Assembly (NCBI GenBank): GCA_032251455.1
Contig: JAVVEG010000016.1
Location: 1 to 64,000, forward strand
Direction: 5' to 3'
Origin: JAVVEG01 sp032251455
GTDB taxonomy: Bacteria > Pseudomonadota > Gammaproteobacteria > Pseudomonadales > Pseudohongiellaceae
DNA: 64,000 nt
Shown: positions 37,694-47,178 of the stretch, piece by piece
Position numbering within the stretch: position 1 is the stretch's first letter
Layout of the letters: each line of letters starts with the position of its first letter
The notes under the pieces: generated by a model
Told to the model about the DNA's origin: nothing
What the model saw: the letters and a program-made list of their open reading frames with translations, nothing else
The model's database searches: none
Position numbers and translations under genes: made by a program

Positions 37694-38766
37694 TAGAGCA
37701 CCTCAACCGCCAGCTGGGCATTGCCCGGTGCCATGCTGCCGATAGACTGCAGGAACTGATTCTGGTCTGCCGCCAGTTGCAGGACGCTGTCGACACAATC
37801 CGGTGATACTGCCAGCAACAAGCCACCACTGGTTTGTGGATCGCACAGCAGGTTTTTCTGCAGTTCATTCAAGGGACCTATCCTGTGTCCATAGCTGGCA
37901 AAATTGCGTCCGCTGCCGCCAGGTATGCAGTGTTCCTGCAGGTAGTACTGCACGCCGGGTAACAGGGGGATGTCGGCAAAGCGCAAGCGGGCCAACAGGC
38001 CAGCCCCATCCGCCATTTCCACCAGATGGCCAAGCAGGCCGAAACCGGTGACATCGGTCATTGCCTGCACGCCGGGGATGCGGGCCAGGGCCATGCCAAA
38101 ACTGTTCAGTTGACACATCACATCCCGGGCCAGATTCTGGTCCTGTGTGCGCAGTTTTTTCTGCTTTTCTGCCGTAGTCAGAATACCTATGCCCAGGGGT
38201 TTGCTCAGCAGCAGTTCGGCTCCAGCCTGGGCGGTGTTGTTGCGCTTGAGGTGCTGACGCTGAACCTTGCCGGTCACTGCCAGTCCGAAAATGGGCTCAG
38301 GGGTGTCGATGGAGTGGCCTCCGGCCAGGGGTATGCCAGCCTGGGTACACACCAGCCTGGCCCCGGCAATGACCTTGCCGGCAACTTCTGGTGGCAGCAA
38401 ATTGACTGGCCAGCCAAGAATGGCTATGGCCATGATCGGGGTAGCGCCCATGGCGTAGATGTCACTGATGGCATTGGTGGCTGCAATACGGCCAAAATCG
38501 AAGGCATCATCGACTATGGGCATGAAAAAGTCGGTGGTGCTGACAATGCCGGTATCGTCATCGATGCCGAACACGGCAGCATCGTCACGACTGCTGTTGC
38601 CAACCCAGAGGGCTGGGTGATCAGGCTTGCCTTTGTCGTTGTTGTTGTCGCTGCCGGCGAGGATCCGGTCCAGAATGGCTGGTGAGATTTTGCAGCCACA
38701 ACCTGCGCCGTGGCTGTACTCGGTCAAGCGTATCGTCTTGTCGGGGTTTGCTGTCTTGCTGTCCAT
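37693..38766 (-). CDS. selD: Selenide, water dikinase (selenophosphate synthetase)
   Basis: Makes selenophosphate from selenide and ATP. The 357 residues include the active site YSHGAGCGCKIS with Cys23 and Lys26 (equivalent to E. coli Cys17 and Lys20). This form therefore uses cysteine, not selenocysteine. Further motifs are DDAAVFGID, GGHSIDTPEP and CDPQTSGGLLLAV. Start ATG 38766 matches the family's length. The next gene, selU, uses its product; no selA or selB is in view. Confidence 0.96.
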   Translation of the reverse strand: MDSKTANPDKTIRLTEYSHGAGCGCKISPAILDRILAGSDNNNDKGKPDHPALWVGNSSRDDAAVFGIDDDTGIVSTTDFFMPIVDDAFDFGRIAATNAISDIYAMGATPIMAIAILGWPVNLLPPEVAGKVIAGARLVCTQAGIPLAGGHSIDTPEPIFGLAVTGKVQRQHLKRNNTAQAGAELLLSKPLGIGILTTAEKQKKLRTQDQNLARDVMCQLNSFGMALARIPGVQAMTDVTGFGLLGHLVEMADGAGLLARLRFADIPLLPGVQYYLQEHCIPGGSGRNFASYGHRIGPLNELQKNLLCDPQTSGGLLLAVSPDCVDSVLQLAADQNQFLQSIGSMAPGNAQLAVEVL

Positions 38767-38828
38767 GATTGCTGCCTGATGTCGGGGTAAAACATTGTTC
38801 CCTGCACCGGCTGGCAGTACAGGGCAGG

Positions 38829-39725
38829 CTATTGTGGCAGTTTTAAGGGGGGCAGGGGAATCAGTCTGGCAGTTTTTTGCTTCCAGAGCTGATATTCCTT
38901 GTTGTTGCCCCAGCGTTTTTCCGCCCTGGCCTCCAGCATGGGAATACCGCTGATCTTGGTCAGCAGGAGTATCACAAACACAGGAGAGATCAGGGTCAGC
39001 CATTGCCAGCCCTGGAAACTGGGGGCGGCAATCAGGGCGATACCGATCCAGAGCAGGATTTCGCCGAAATAATTGGGGTGACGCGACCAGCGCCACAGAC
39101 CGGTATCGATGAAGCGATGCTGGTTTTGCGCGTTGCGCCGAAAGGCCCGTTTCTGGGCGTCGGCGACGGTTTCCAGTACAAACCCCAACAGCCACACGGA
39201 CAGACCCAGCCAGGCAACCAGGTCCAGTGGCTCCCGGTGGCGGGAAGTGACCGCAGCCAGGGCGGCGGCCAGGGTGATGAATATCCACAGCCCTTGCAGA
39301 GTCCAGGTCATCAGAAAGCGGCTCCAGACGGGTTTGATGTCATCAAACCGGCCATCCGAGCCATCCTTGCGCACCCGCAGAAACAGAAAGCAGCCCAGTC
39401 GCAGTGCCCACATGCAGACCAGTACGGTCAGGAGCAGGGCGCGGGCATCCGGTGCCGGGGACAGGAAATAAGCTGCTGTGATCAGGCTGATGGAGGTCAG
39501 GCTGCCGGTGAGGTCGAAAAAATGTTCTGTCTGGGCCAGATAGGCCGGAATGAAGGCCAGCCACTGAATCAGGAAAGCCAGCACAGCCGCTGCCAGGAAC
39601 ACAGAGACACCATTCACTTCGCTGCTGTAACGGCTGACTGGAATGGCGATGAGCAGGGCAAAGGCGATGATTGCCAGAATGATCAGAATATGTTTCCCGG
39701 TCAGGGTTTTGCGTGTTGCGTTCAT
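38829..39725 (-). CDS. DUF1295 / steroid 5-alpha-reductase-like membrane protein
   Basis: A 298-residue inner-membrane protein with about seven helices. The C-terminal signature FIDTGLWRWSRHPNYFGEILLWIG is diagnostic for DUF1295 and related isoprenylcysteine methyltransferase/reductase-like proteins. ATG 39725 has GGAGAACCC upstream; the longer frame does not. Followed 62 bases later by selD on the same strand. Function unknown; a lipid- or quinone-directed reductase is possible. Confidence 0.85.
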   Translation of the reverse strand: MNATRKTLTGKHILIILAIIAFALLIAIPVSRYSSEVNGVSVFLAAAVLAFLIQWLAFIPAYLAQTEHFFDLTGSLTSISLITAAYFLSPAPDARALLLTVLVCMWALRLGCFLFLRVRKDGSDGRFDDIKPVWSRFLMTWTLQGLWIFITLAAALAAVTSRHREPLDLVAWLGLSVWLLGFVLETVADAQKRAFRRNAQNQHRFIDTGLWRWSRHPNYFGEILLWIGIALIAAPSFQGWQWLTLISPVFVILLLTKISGIPMLEARAEKRWGNNKEYQLWKQKTARLIPLPPLKLPQ

Positions 39726-39946
39726 GGGGTTCTCCCTGGTGCCTGGTTGCAATTGCGGAATATACGTCCGACGCACACTGATGGATTTGTCGAGGTGCTG
39801 CGGTTAATTACTGAATCTGTTCAGATGCTGTTGAATTCGCCCAGAAGGTGGCTTAGTCTTCCCTGTTTGTGACAACAAAAAGCTTACGACAACAAAAACA
39901 CTTGGTATCGGTTGGAAACACCGATGCCGACATGCAGGAGATGCCG

Positions 39947-41587
39947 ATGACCATGCAGAAAACCCCTTTACTGATGCACCGTTTGATGGAGCGGGGTGCC
40001 CAGTTGCAGCCGGAGGTTGAAGTGGTGACTGCCACCGCTGAAGGAACCCGCAGCCAGACTCTGGCGGCAACCCGTGATCGCGCCCATCAACTGGCACATG
40101 CCCTGCATGATGCCGGTATCCGGGTCGGCGACAGGGTGGCTACCTTTATGTGGAATGGGGCCCGGCATCTGGAAGCCTATCACGCGATTTCCTGCATGGG
40201 GGCGGTTCTGCATACGCTCAATATCCGTCTTTCCGACGTGGATCTGGAATACATCATCAACCATGCGGCTGATCGCATCATCATCGTTGATGCCGACCTG
40301 TTGCCCAAGCTGCTGGAGCTCAAGGGGCGGATGCCGACGGTTGAAAAAATCATTGTTGCGGCGGAACCCGGCTTTGAAAACTGGACAACGGAACTGCCGG
40401 CAGCAATTGATTATGAAGAGTTCATCAAGGACAAGCCCCAGCAATATGACTGGCCCGAGATCGATGAAAACTCGCCACTGGGACTTTGTTATACCAGCGG
40501 CACCACCGGCAAGCCCAAAGGGGTCATGTACACCCATCGGGCCAATTATCTGCATACCATCAGCATTGCCATGACCGATGTCATGGGCCTGTCCGCCACC
40601 GATACCGTCTGCGAAATCGTTCCCATGTTCCATGCCAATGCCTGGGGGCTGCCCTGGGTGGCGACCATGCTGGGCATGAAACAGGTATTTCCACATCGCT
40701 TCATGACCCCTGATCGCCTGGCCCAGTTGATCATGGATGAGGAAGTGACCATCTCGGCAGGCGTGCCCACCATCTGGCAAGGGGTGAGAATCCTGATGGA
40801 GGCCGAACCGGAACGCTTTAAATTTGACAAATTGACCCGCTTGACCTGTGGTGGCTCGGCCCCGCCGCCCTCCTTGATTGGCTGGTTCTGGGATGCGCTG
40901 GGTGTGGAAATGGTGCAGGGCTGGGGCATGACCGAAACCAGCCCGCTGGCCACGATCAGCCGCCGCGCCGGTAAACGCAAGCATTTGCAGATGTCCGATG
41001 CAGACAGGGCCGCCAACCAGGCCAAGGCCGGACTGCCGATTCCAGGACTGGAGATTGAGATAGTCGATGATCAATGGCAGCCCTTGCCTCATGATGGGGT
41101 GGCATTCGGCGAGTTGCTGATCCGTGGACCCTGGATATGCTCGGAATACTACAACGATCCCCAGCCCGAGAAATTTCATGACGGCTGGCTGGTAACCGGC
41201 GATGTGGCCCGGATCGATCCGGAAGGCTATGTCATCATTACCGATCGCTCCAAGGACCTGATCAAGTCCGGTGGGGAGTGGATATCTTCGGTCGATCTTG
41301 AGAACCATATTGTTGCCCTGCCGGGGGTTGCCCAGGCCTGCGTGGTGGCGCACCCGCATCCGCGCTGGGATGAACGTCCGGTCGCCTTGGTCATCAGTAA
41401 GCCCGGTGCCGGACTGACGGTTGAACAGGTGATTGCACATTGCGAAACCAAGTTTGCCAAATGGCAATTGCCGGATGATGTGATTTTTGTGGACAGCATT
41501 CCCCTGACGTCGACCGGCAAGATGGACAAGAAGGTGGTCAGAGCCAAACTGGATGCAGAGGGGTATACTCTGCCTGACTTGCGCTGA
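39947..41587 (+). CDS. Fatty-acyl-CoA ligase (AMP-dependent synthetase)
   Basis: A 546-residue adenylate-forming enzyme, long- or medium-chain acyl-CoA synthetase type. Motifs: YTSGTTGKPKG (182-192), GWGMTETSP, DRSKDLIKSGGEWIS and the C-terminal lysine in LTSTGKMDKK. Of several ATGs, 39947 is chosen because GCAGGAG (39934-39940) lies six bases before it, while ATG 39941 directly abuts that site. It is divergent from the DUF1295 gene and could activate fatty acids for the beta-oxidation or ketosynthase steps nearby. Confidence 0.92.
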   Translation: MTMQKTPLLMHRLMERGAQLQPEVEVVTATAEGTRSQTLAATRDRAHQLAHALHDAGIRVGDRVATFMWNGARHLEAYHAISCMGAVLHTLNIRLSDVDLEYIINHAADRIIIVDADLLPKLLELKGRMPTVEKIIVAAEPGFENWTTELPAAIDYEEFIKDKPQQYDWPEIDENSPLGLCYTSGTTGKPKGVMYTHRANYLHTISIAMTDVMGLSATDTVCEIVPMFHANAWGLPWVATMLGMKQVFPHRFMTPDRLAQLIMDEEVTISAGVPTIWQGVRILMEAEPERFKFDKLTRLTCGGSAPPPSLIGWFWDALGVEMVQGWGMTETSPLATISRRAGKRKHLQMSDADRAANQAKAGLPIPGLEIEIVDDQWQPLPHDGVAFGELLIRGPWICSEYYNDPQPEKFHDGWLVTGDVARIDPEGYVIITDRSKDLIKSGGEWISSVDLENHIVALPGVAQACVVAHPHPRWDERPVALVISKPGAGLTVEQVIAHCETKFAKWQLPDDVIFVDSIPLTSTGKMDKKVVRAKLDAEGYTLPDLR

Positions 41588-41684
41588 AACCTGATCCAGC
41601 CTCGGTGGTTTGTGCGAATAAGCTCCAGCCTGGCCCGGTTTGCCGGAGCATCAACAATTTTTACAGCAGAGAAGAGGTTTTATC

Positions 41685-43058
41685 ATGACCATGACTGTTT
41701 CCCATGCTCGCCAAAGTCCACTGATACTGATGGTACTGGCCCTGTTTCTTGCCGCCTGCTCGGAACCGGCATCGTCACCGACGCCTCAGACGGAAGCGAC
41801 TGCAACCCAGCCGTCAGCATCAGTGACACAGGAAAGCGAAGCAGAGCTGATTGCCCGGGCTCGCGGCATCCATGAGCGTGTCATCACCCTGGATACACAT
41901 GCCGATATCAATACCGCCAATTTCACTGCGGACAACAATTACACCATGGACCTGGATACCCAGGTCACCTTGCCCAAGATGATCGAGGGCGGGCTGGATG
42001 TTGCCTGGTTCATCGTCTATACCGGACAGGGTGAGATGACCCCCATGGGCTATGCGCTGGCACATGACAATGCCATGGACAAGTTCATGGCCATCCATCG
42101 TCTGACCCGCGAAATAGCGCCGGATCTGATCGAAGTGGCCTACACCTCCGAGGATGTGCGCCGGATTGCTGCCAGTGGCAAGAAGGTGGCGATGATCGGT
42201 ATCGAGAATGCCTACCCCATGGCGGAGGATATCCGCAATGTGCAGCATTTTTATGAGATGGGTGGCCGCTACATGTCCCTGGCGCACAATGGTCACAGCC
42301 AGTTTGCCGACTCCAATACTGGCGAAGCCAGTGGTGAGTGGCTGCACAACGGTCTCAGTGAACTGGGCCGGCAGGCTGTTGCCGAGATGAACAAATGGGG
42401 CATCATGATTGATATCTCTCACCCCTCCAAACAGGCCAATATGCAGACCATCGCCCTGTCACAGGCGCCCGTGATCGCTTCCCACTCATCCGCCCGTGCC
42501 TTGAATGACCACAGCCGCAACCTGGATGATGAAGAACTGATGGCAGTCAAGGCCAACGGTGGTGTGGTACAGGCAGTTGCGTTTCGTGCCTATATCGACT
42601 CTGCCAAGCATCAGCGCAACCGCGAAGCCCTGCTGGCCCTGCAGACCGAAATAGCGACAGACCTCGGCTTTGAACTGTTGGCGCCGGCCGCAGTTCGTGA
42701 ACTTGATGAGGCCGCACGGGCTGCTTATCAGGCCAGAATGGAGCAGGTCAATGCCTTGGCTGAACCGCGTATCGAGGCTGAAGTCAACGCCGTGGCTCCG
42801 CCGGTCGATGTGGCCGATTTCGTCAACCATATCGATTATATGGTTGAACTGATGGGCCTGGAGCATGTCGGCATCAGCTCGGATTTTGACGGTGGCGGTG
42901 GTGTGGAAGGCTGGAATGATGCCTCCGAAACCTTCAATGTCACGCTGGAGCTGGTTCGTCGCGGCTATACCGAGGAGCAGATTGCCGCCTTGTGGAGTGG
43001 CAACCTTCTGCGTGTACTCGATGAAGTACAACGGGTTGCAGCACAGTTGCAGGGATAA
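41685..43058 (+). CDS. M19 membrane dipeptidase lipoprotein
   Basis: A 457-residue zinc dipeptidase. A lipobox ends at Cys25 (ALFLAAC). Metal ligands of the renal-dipeptidase family are present: THAD (HxD pair), the bridging Glu in GIENAYP, the His in SHSSARAL and in DISHPS, and the Asp in SSDFDGGGGV. GAAGAGG upstream fits ATG 41685. It probably hydrolyses dipeptides, including D-amino-acid-containing ones, on the outer or inner membrane surface. It is followed by a small secreted protein, probably in the same transcript. Confidence 0.93.
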   Translation: MTMTVSHARQSPLILMVLALFLAACSEPASSPTPQTEATATQPSASVTQESEAELIARARGIHERVITLDTHADINTANFTADNNYTMDLDTQVTLPKMIEGGLDVAWFIVYTGQGEMTPMGYALAHDNAMDKFMAIHRLTREIAPDLIEVAYTSEDVRRIAASGKKVAMIGIENAYPMAEDIRNVQHFYEMGGRYMSLAHNGHSQFADSNTGEASGEWLHNGLSELGRQAVAEMNKWGIMIDISHPSKQANMQTIALSQAPVIASHSSARALNDHSRNLDDEELMAVKANGGVVQAVAFRAYIDSAKHQRNREALLALQTEIATDLGFELLAPAAVRELDEAARAAYQARMEQVNALAEPRIEAEVNAVAPPVDVADFVNHIDYMVELMGLEHVGISSDFDGGGGVEGWNDASETFNVTLELVRRGYTEEQIAALWSGNLLRVLDEVQRVAAQLQG

Positions 43059-43109
43059 TGAGTAGTGCAGTGCATGAATTTTCAATAGTTTGAACTAGAG
43101 GATTGGGAC

Positions 43110-43541
43110 ATGAAAAAGCAATGGTTACTGGGTTCTGTCATGGCGACGGCTTTGCTTTCGGCTGCGCTTGTCGCCCAGCAGATGCCAAAAACGCCAGCAC
43201 CGGCAGGTGCATCGGCTTATATCGTTTCCCCCCAGAATGGTGCGACCGTTCCGCCAACCTTCAAGGTTGTCTTCGGGCTCAATGGCATGGGTGTGGCGCC
43301 TGCGGGCGTGCAGGCAGCCAACACCGGGCATCATCATCTGCTGGTTGATGGTGAGAGTCTACCGGACTTCAACCTGCCCCTGGGTACCCAGGTAACCCAC
43401 TTTGGTGGCGGGCAGACGGAAACCACTCTGAGCCTGAGTCCGGGACAACATACTTTGCAGTTGATTCTGGGTGATCATCTGCATATACCCCATGAACCGC
43501 CAGTGGTGTCGGAAATCATCCGCATTACTGTGAGTCCATGA
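43110..43541 (+). CDS. DUF4399 secreted protein
   Basis: A 143-residue protein with a signal peptide (about 1-22). The remainder matches DUF4399: AYIVSPQNGATVPPTFKVVFGLNGMGVAPAG, the motif TGHHHLLVDG and PGQHTLQLILGDHLHIPHEPP. The clustered histidines could bind a metal. ATG 43110 has AGAGGATTGGGAC upstream. The function of the family is unknown. Confidence 0.88.
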   Translation: MKKQWLLGSVMATALLSAALVAQQMPKTPAPAGASAYIVSPQNGATVPPTFKVVFGLNGMGVAPAGVQAANTGHHHLLVDGESLPDFNLPLGTQVTHFGGGQTETTLSLSPGQHTLQLILGDHLHIPHEPPVVSEIIRITVSP

Positions 43542-43598
43542 GTCAGTGAAAAAGTAAAAAAGCCGGATAATAATAATCAGAGCGGACAGGTAAACAGC

Positions 43599-44738
43599 AT
43601 GCATCAACAACAGACAACCGATCGGGTTGTCATCAGCGGTACCGGTCTATGGACACCGGAGAATATCGTCAGCAATGAAGAATTGGTGGAGGCGCTCAAC
43701 GCCTACGCTGACCGCTTCAATGCTGAACATCAGGCCGAGATACAGGCCGGCCAGTGCGAACCCGTCGCCCGTTCCGAGGCCAGCTTCATTGAAAAGGCCA
43801 GTGGCATAAAACAGCGCTATGCCTATGTCAAAAAGGGGATTCTGGATATCGACCGGATGCGGCCGGATATCCCGCCAAGAGGCGAGGATGAACTCAGTCA
43901 TCAGGCCGAGATGGCCCTGCATGCGGCCCGCAAGGCGCTGGCGGCGGCAAACCGCAAGGCTGAGGATATCGATGCCGTCATCGTCAGTTGCGCCTATACC
44001 CAGCGGGCCTACCCGGCAATAGCCATCGAAGTGCAACATGCTCTCGGCATCACCGGTTTTGGTTTCGATATGCTGGTGGCCTGTTCGGCGGCCACTTTCG
44101 CCCTGCACCGGGCGTATGAGATGGTCAGGGCGGGGAATGCCAGAGCAGTGTTGGTCATCAATCCGGAGCTGACCACGCCACAGGTCAACTTCTGTGACCG
44201 CGACAGCCATTTCATCTTTGGCGATGTGGCGACAGCCGTTATCGTCGAGCGTGCCGATACTGCAGTCAGCCCACGTTGTTTCGACATACTGGGTACTCAG
44301 GCGCAGACGGTTTATTCCAATAATATACGTTCCAATTTTGGCTATCTGTCCAGGGCTCACGATACAGCACCGTTTGCCCCGGACAATCTGTTTCATCAGG
44401 AAGGCAGGGCCGTGTTCAAGGAAGTCTGTCCCCTGGCAGCGGAACATATCAGCAGCCATATTGCTTTGCTGGGTTACACGATCAGTGATATCCGACGCTG
44501 GTGGCTGCATCAGGCCAATATCAACATGAATCTGCTGATTGTCAAAAAGCTGCTGGGCCGGCCTGCCAGTGCGGATGAGGCACCCATCGTGCTCGATCGT
44601 TATGCCAATACGGCATCGGCCGGTTCCATTATCGCGTTCACCTTGTATCAGGATGATCTGGCCCCTGGTGACCTGGGGGTCATCTGTTCTTTTGGTGCTG
44701 GCTATTCTATTGGCAGCCTGATTGTGAAAAAATGCTGA
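43599..44738 (+). CDS. Beta-ketoacyl-ACP synthase III-like protein (FabH family)
   Basis: A 379-residue thiolase-fold condensing enzyme. The catalytic triad is complete: Cys162 (ACSAATF), His304 (WLHQANIN) and Asn337 (RYANTASAGS). It is longer than E. coli FabH (317 residues), with an N-terminal insertion (about 30-70), like the extended KAS III proteins of pseudomonads. It may start fatty-acid chains from acyl-CoA. GGACAGG fits ATG 43599. The nearby acyl-CoA ligase could supply its primer. Confidence 0.9.
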   Translation: MHQQQTTDRVVISGTGLWTPENIVSNEELVEALNAYADRFNAEHQAEIQAGQCEPVARSEASFIEKASGIKQRYAYVKKGILDIDRMRPDIPPRGEDELSHQAEMALHAARKALAAANRKAEDIDAVIVSCAYTQRAYPAIAIEVQHALGITGFGFDMLVACSAATFALHRAYEMVRAGNARAVLVINPELTTPQVNFCDRDSHFIFGDVATAVIVERADTAVSPRCFDILGTQAQTVYSNNIRSNFGYLSRAHDTAPFAPDNLFHQEGRAVFKEVCPLAAEHISSHIALLGYTISDIRRWWLHQANINMNLLIVKKLLGRPASADEAPIVLDRYANTASAGSIIAFTLYQDDLAPGDLGVICSFGAGYSIGSLIVKKC

Positions 44739-44802
44739 CTGTTTCTATTTTATACCTGTTATTCATGTAACAACTTATTTATGCAAAAATTTAGAGGTGT
44801 CT

Positions 44803-46095
44803 ATGTATAAGTCGAATTCCCTGCCAGTATGGGCAAGAACTGGCATTATCACAGCATTTACCCTGTCCGTTTTTTCTGCGGCACAGGCCCAGGGCGACAA
44901 TCTTTCTTACGCAGATCCTGAATCTGTCGGCATGTCCTCGGCAGCGCTTGCGCGGCTGGATCCGCTGCTGCAATCGTATGTCGATTCCGGAGAGCTGGTA
45001 GGGGTGGTCAGTATGGTGGCCAGGAAAGGTGAGGTAGTCCACTTCAAGGAATTTGGCACGCTGAACAGGGACACCGGGCAGGAAATGGAAAAGGACAGCC
45101 TGTTCCGTATCTACTCGATGACCAAACCCATCACTACCGTGGCGGCAATGATGCTGTATGAGGAAGGCAAACTGCAACTGACTGATCCGGTAGCCAAGTA
45201 CTTGCCCGAACTTGCCGATCTCAAGGCCATGTCAAGCGGCGGAGCCATGGTGGCTCCGGCGCGGCCAATGACGGTGCAGATGCTGATGTCCCATACCTCC
45301 GGTCTGACCTATGGTGTGTTCGGTGATACCGTGGTGGATCGTCAGTACCGCGATGCCAGTATTCTGGGCAACCAGGATCTGGCTGAAATGATCAGCCGGC
45401 TGAGCTCGATTCCCCTGCAGTACCAGCCCGGGACCCGTTTTCATTACAGTGTGTCAACCGATGTGCTGGGCCGGCTTGTCGAGGTGGTATCGGGGCAGTC
45501 ACTGGATGAATTCTTCCGCACGCGGATTTTCGAACCACTGCAGATGAGGGATACGTTTTTCTCGGTGCCGGCAGACAAGCTGCCACGGTTCGGAACCAAC
45601 CACAGCTATGACCCAGCCACCCAGACTCTTGAGGTGATTGACCGACCAGCAGGCAGTCAGTTTACCGGTGATGTCACCTTTTTCTCCGGCGGCGGCGGTC
45701 TGGTCAGTTCAGCGGAAGACTATATGCGTTTCAGCCAGATGATGCTCAATGGCGGTGAACTGGATGGAGTCAGGATTCTGGGCAGCAAAACCGTTGAATA
45801 CATGACCCGCAATCATCTGCCTGGCATTTTCGCTGAGCCGGGTAGCGGACATGAGTTGCCGGGTTTTGCCAGGGGTACCGGTTTCGGCCTGGGTTTTGCC
45901 ATACTGGAAGATCCGGCAGCAACGGGAAGTATTGGTTCCCCGGGTGAGTATTACTGGGGTGGTGCCGCAGGTACTATTTTCTGGATCGATCCGGTGGAAG
46001 AATTGATTGGCGTGGTCATGATCCAGCACATGAATGTACGTGTACCCCTGCGCAATGCCTTCAAGGCGATTACTTACGGCGCCATCACTGACTGA
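44803..46095 (+). CDS. Class C beta-lactamase-like serine hydrolase
   Basis: A 430-residue exported protein (signal peptide about 1-29, ending FSAAQAQ). It has the serine-penicillin-binding motif SMTK (Ser105, Lys108) and a tyrosine motif HYSVSTD (Tyr215), as in EstB-type esterases and peptidases of this family. ATG 44803 has AGAGG five bases upstream; a GTG at 44797 is less likely. An esterase or D-amino-acid peptidase is more likely than a drug-resistance enzyme. It converges with the antiporter gene. Confidence 0.88.
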   Translation: MYKSNSLPVWARTGIITAFTLSVFSAAQAQGDNLSYADPESVGMSSAALARLDPLLQSYVDSGELVGVVSMVARKGEVVHFKEFGTLNRDTGQEMEKDSLFRIYSMTKPITTVAAMMLYEEGKLQLTDPVAKYLPELADLKAMSSGGAMVAPARPMTVQMLMSHTSGLTYGVFGDTVVDRQYRDASILGNQDLAEMISRLSSIPLQYQPGTRFHYSVSTDVLGRLVEVVSGQSLDEFFRTRIFEPLQMRDTFFSVPADKLPRFGTNHSYDPATQTLEVIDRPAGSQFTGDVTFFSGGGGLVSSAEDYMRFSQMMLNGGELDGVRILGSKTVEYMTRNHLPGIFAEPGSGHELPGFARGTGFGLGFAILEDPAATGSIGSPGEYYWGGAAGTIFWIDPVEELIGVVMIQHMNVRVPLRNAFKAITYGAITD

Positions 46096-46135
46096 GTCGG
46101 CCCGGATTCCCTGTCGATCGCCTGCGCAGGTGATG

Positions 46136-47086
46136 TCAGCCCAGGAAACTGAAGCTGACATAGCCTGCATAGGCAGCCAACAGGAGTGCCCCTTCCAGAC
46201 GGCTGAGCTTCATTCCGGTGCCTAGAAAAACCAGCAGGGCAACAGCGGCAGCAAGCATCACCCATTGATCAAATTGGAGAATGGTCGTGGTGACCGGCAC
46301 CTTATCAATGAGTCCGGTAACACCAAGAATGCCCAGGATGTTGAACAGATTACTGCCCAGCACGTTGCCCACGGCAACATCGGCATGGCGGCGCAAGGCC
46401 GCCAGCACCGAGATGGTCAGTTCAGGCAAAGAGGTGCCAATAGCCACCAGAGTCAGGCCAATCAATTCATCTGGCACTCCCATGGCGACGGCAATGTTGC
46501 TGGCTCCGGTCAGCAAGATCCTTGACCCAGAGATCAACAACAGTAAACCCCCAATGATGTAAACCAGTGTGCTTGTCCAGGAGGCGGGCAGCGCAGACAT
46601 TTCCTGGGCTTCAGCAGCAAGCACGGAATCGGCAGGATTGCTGATTCTCTTTTCGGTTTGATAGGTGATAAAAAAGTAGATTCCAAGCGCCAGTAAAAGC
46701 AGGCTGGCATCAAGCAAACTGATGTCGCCATCGGCAGCAACAAGCATGAACAACACGGTGGCTACCAATACGGCCAGACCATCCCTGAGCAGGGATTTTG
46801 GGCTGACCATTATGGGGGTGATCAAGGCGCAGACGCCCAGGATCAGCAGGATATTGGCGATATTACTGCCAACCACATTACCGATTGCTATGCCGGCTCG
46901 CTGATTGAGCACGGCATCGATAGAAATCGCCATTTCGGGCGCAGAGGTGCCAAAGCCAACGATGAGCAGGCCTGCAACCAGTGGGGAGACACCCAGACGG
47001 CTGGCTGCTGTCAACGCTCCCCGGATAAGTCCTTCCCCGCCTGCAGTCAACAAAGCCAAACCAAGCAAGACCAGTATCAGATTCAA
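46136..47086 (-). CDS. Calcium/sodium antiporter (YrbG-like, CaCA family)
   Basis: A 316-residue inner-membrane cation exchanger with two inverted alpha repeats, GFGTSAPEMAIS and AIGTSLPELTIS, each followed by a GNVxGSN segment (GNVVGSNIANILLILG, GNVLGSNLFNILGILG). Both conserved Glu residues are present. No ATG lies at the expected start; TTG 47086 has GGAG six bases upstream and is preferred over TTG 47119. Last gene of the ilvD-corA-AKR-Npt minus-strand run. The exchanged ions are inferred from the family. Confidence 0.9.
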   Translation of the reverse strand: MNLILVLLGLALLTAGGEGLIRGALTAASRLGVSPLVAGLLIVGFGTSAPEMAISIDAVLNQRAGIAIGNVVGSNIANILLILGVCALITPIMVSPKSLLRDGLAVLVATVLFMLVAADGDISLLDASLLLLALGIYFFITYQTEKRISNPADSVLAAEAQEMSALPASWTSTLVYIIGGLLLLISGSRILLTGASNIAVAMGVPDELIGLTLVAIGTSLPELTISVLAALRRHADVAVGNVLGSNLFNILGILGVTGLIDKVPVTTTILQFDQWVMLAAAVALLVFLGTGMKLSRLEGALLLAAYAGYVSFSFLG

Positions 47087-47178
47087 GCGGCGCTCCAGAG
47101 TACAGCAAGGGGGTATCAACTCAGCGCATGGTATACCGGCTGCCGCTTATTTGTCATTACTCTGCGGCTAACTTGCTG

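Noticed and set aside
44803..46095. Beta-lactam resistance gene
   Set aside because: The SMTK and tyrosine motifs also fit EstB-type esterases and peptidases, and the KTG motif is not evident, so no resistance claim is made.
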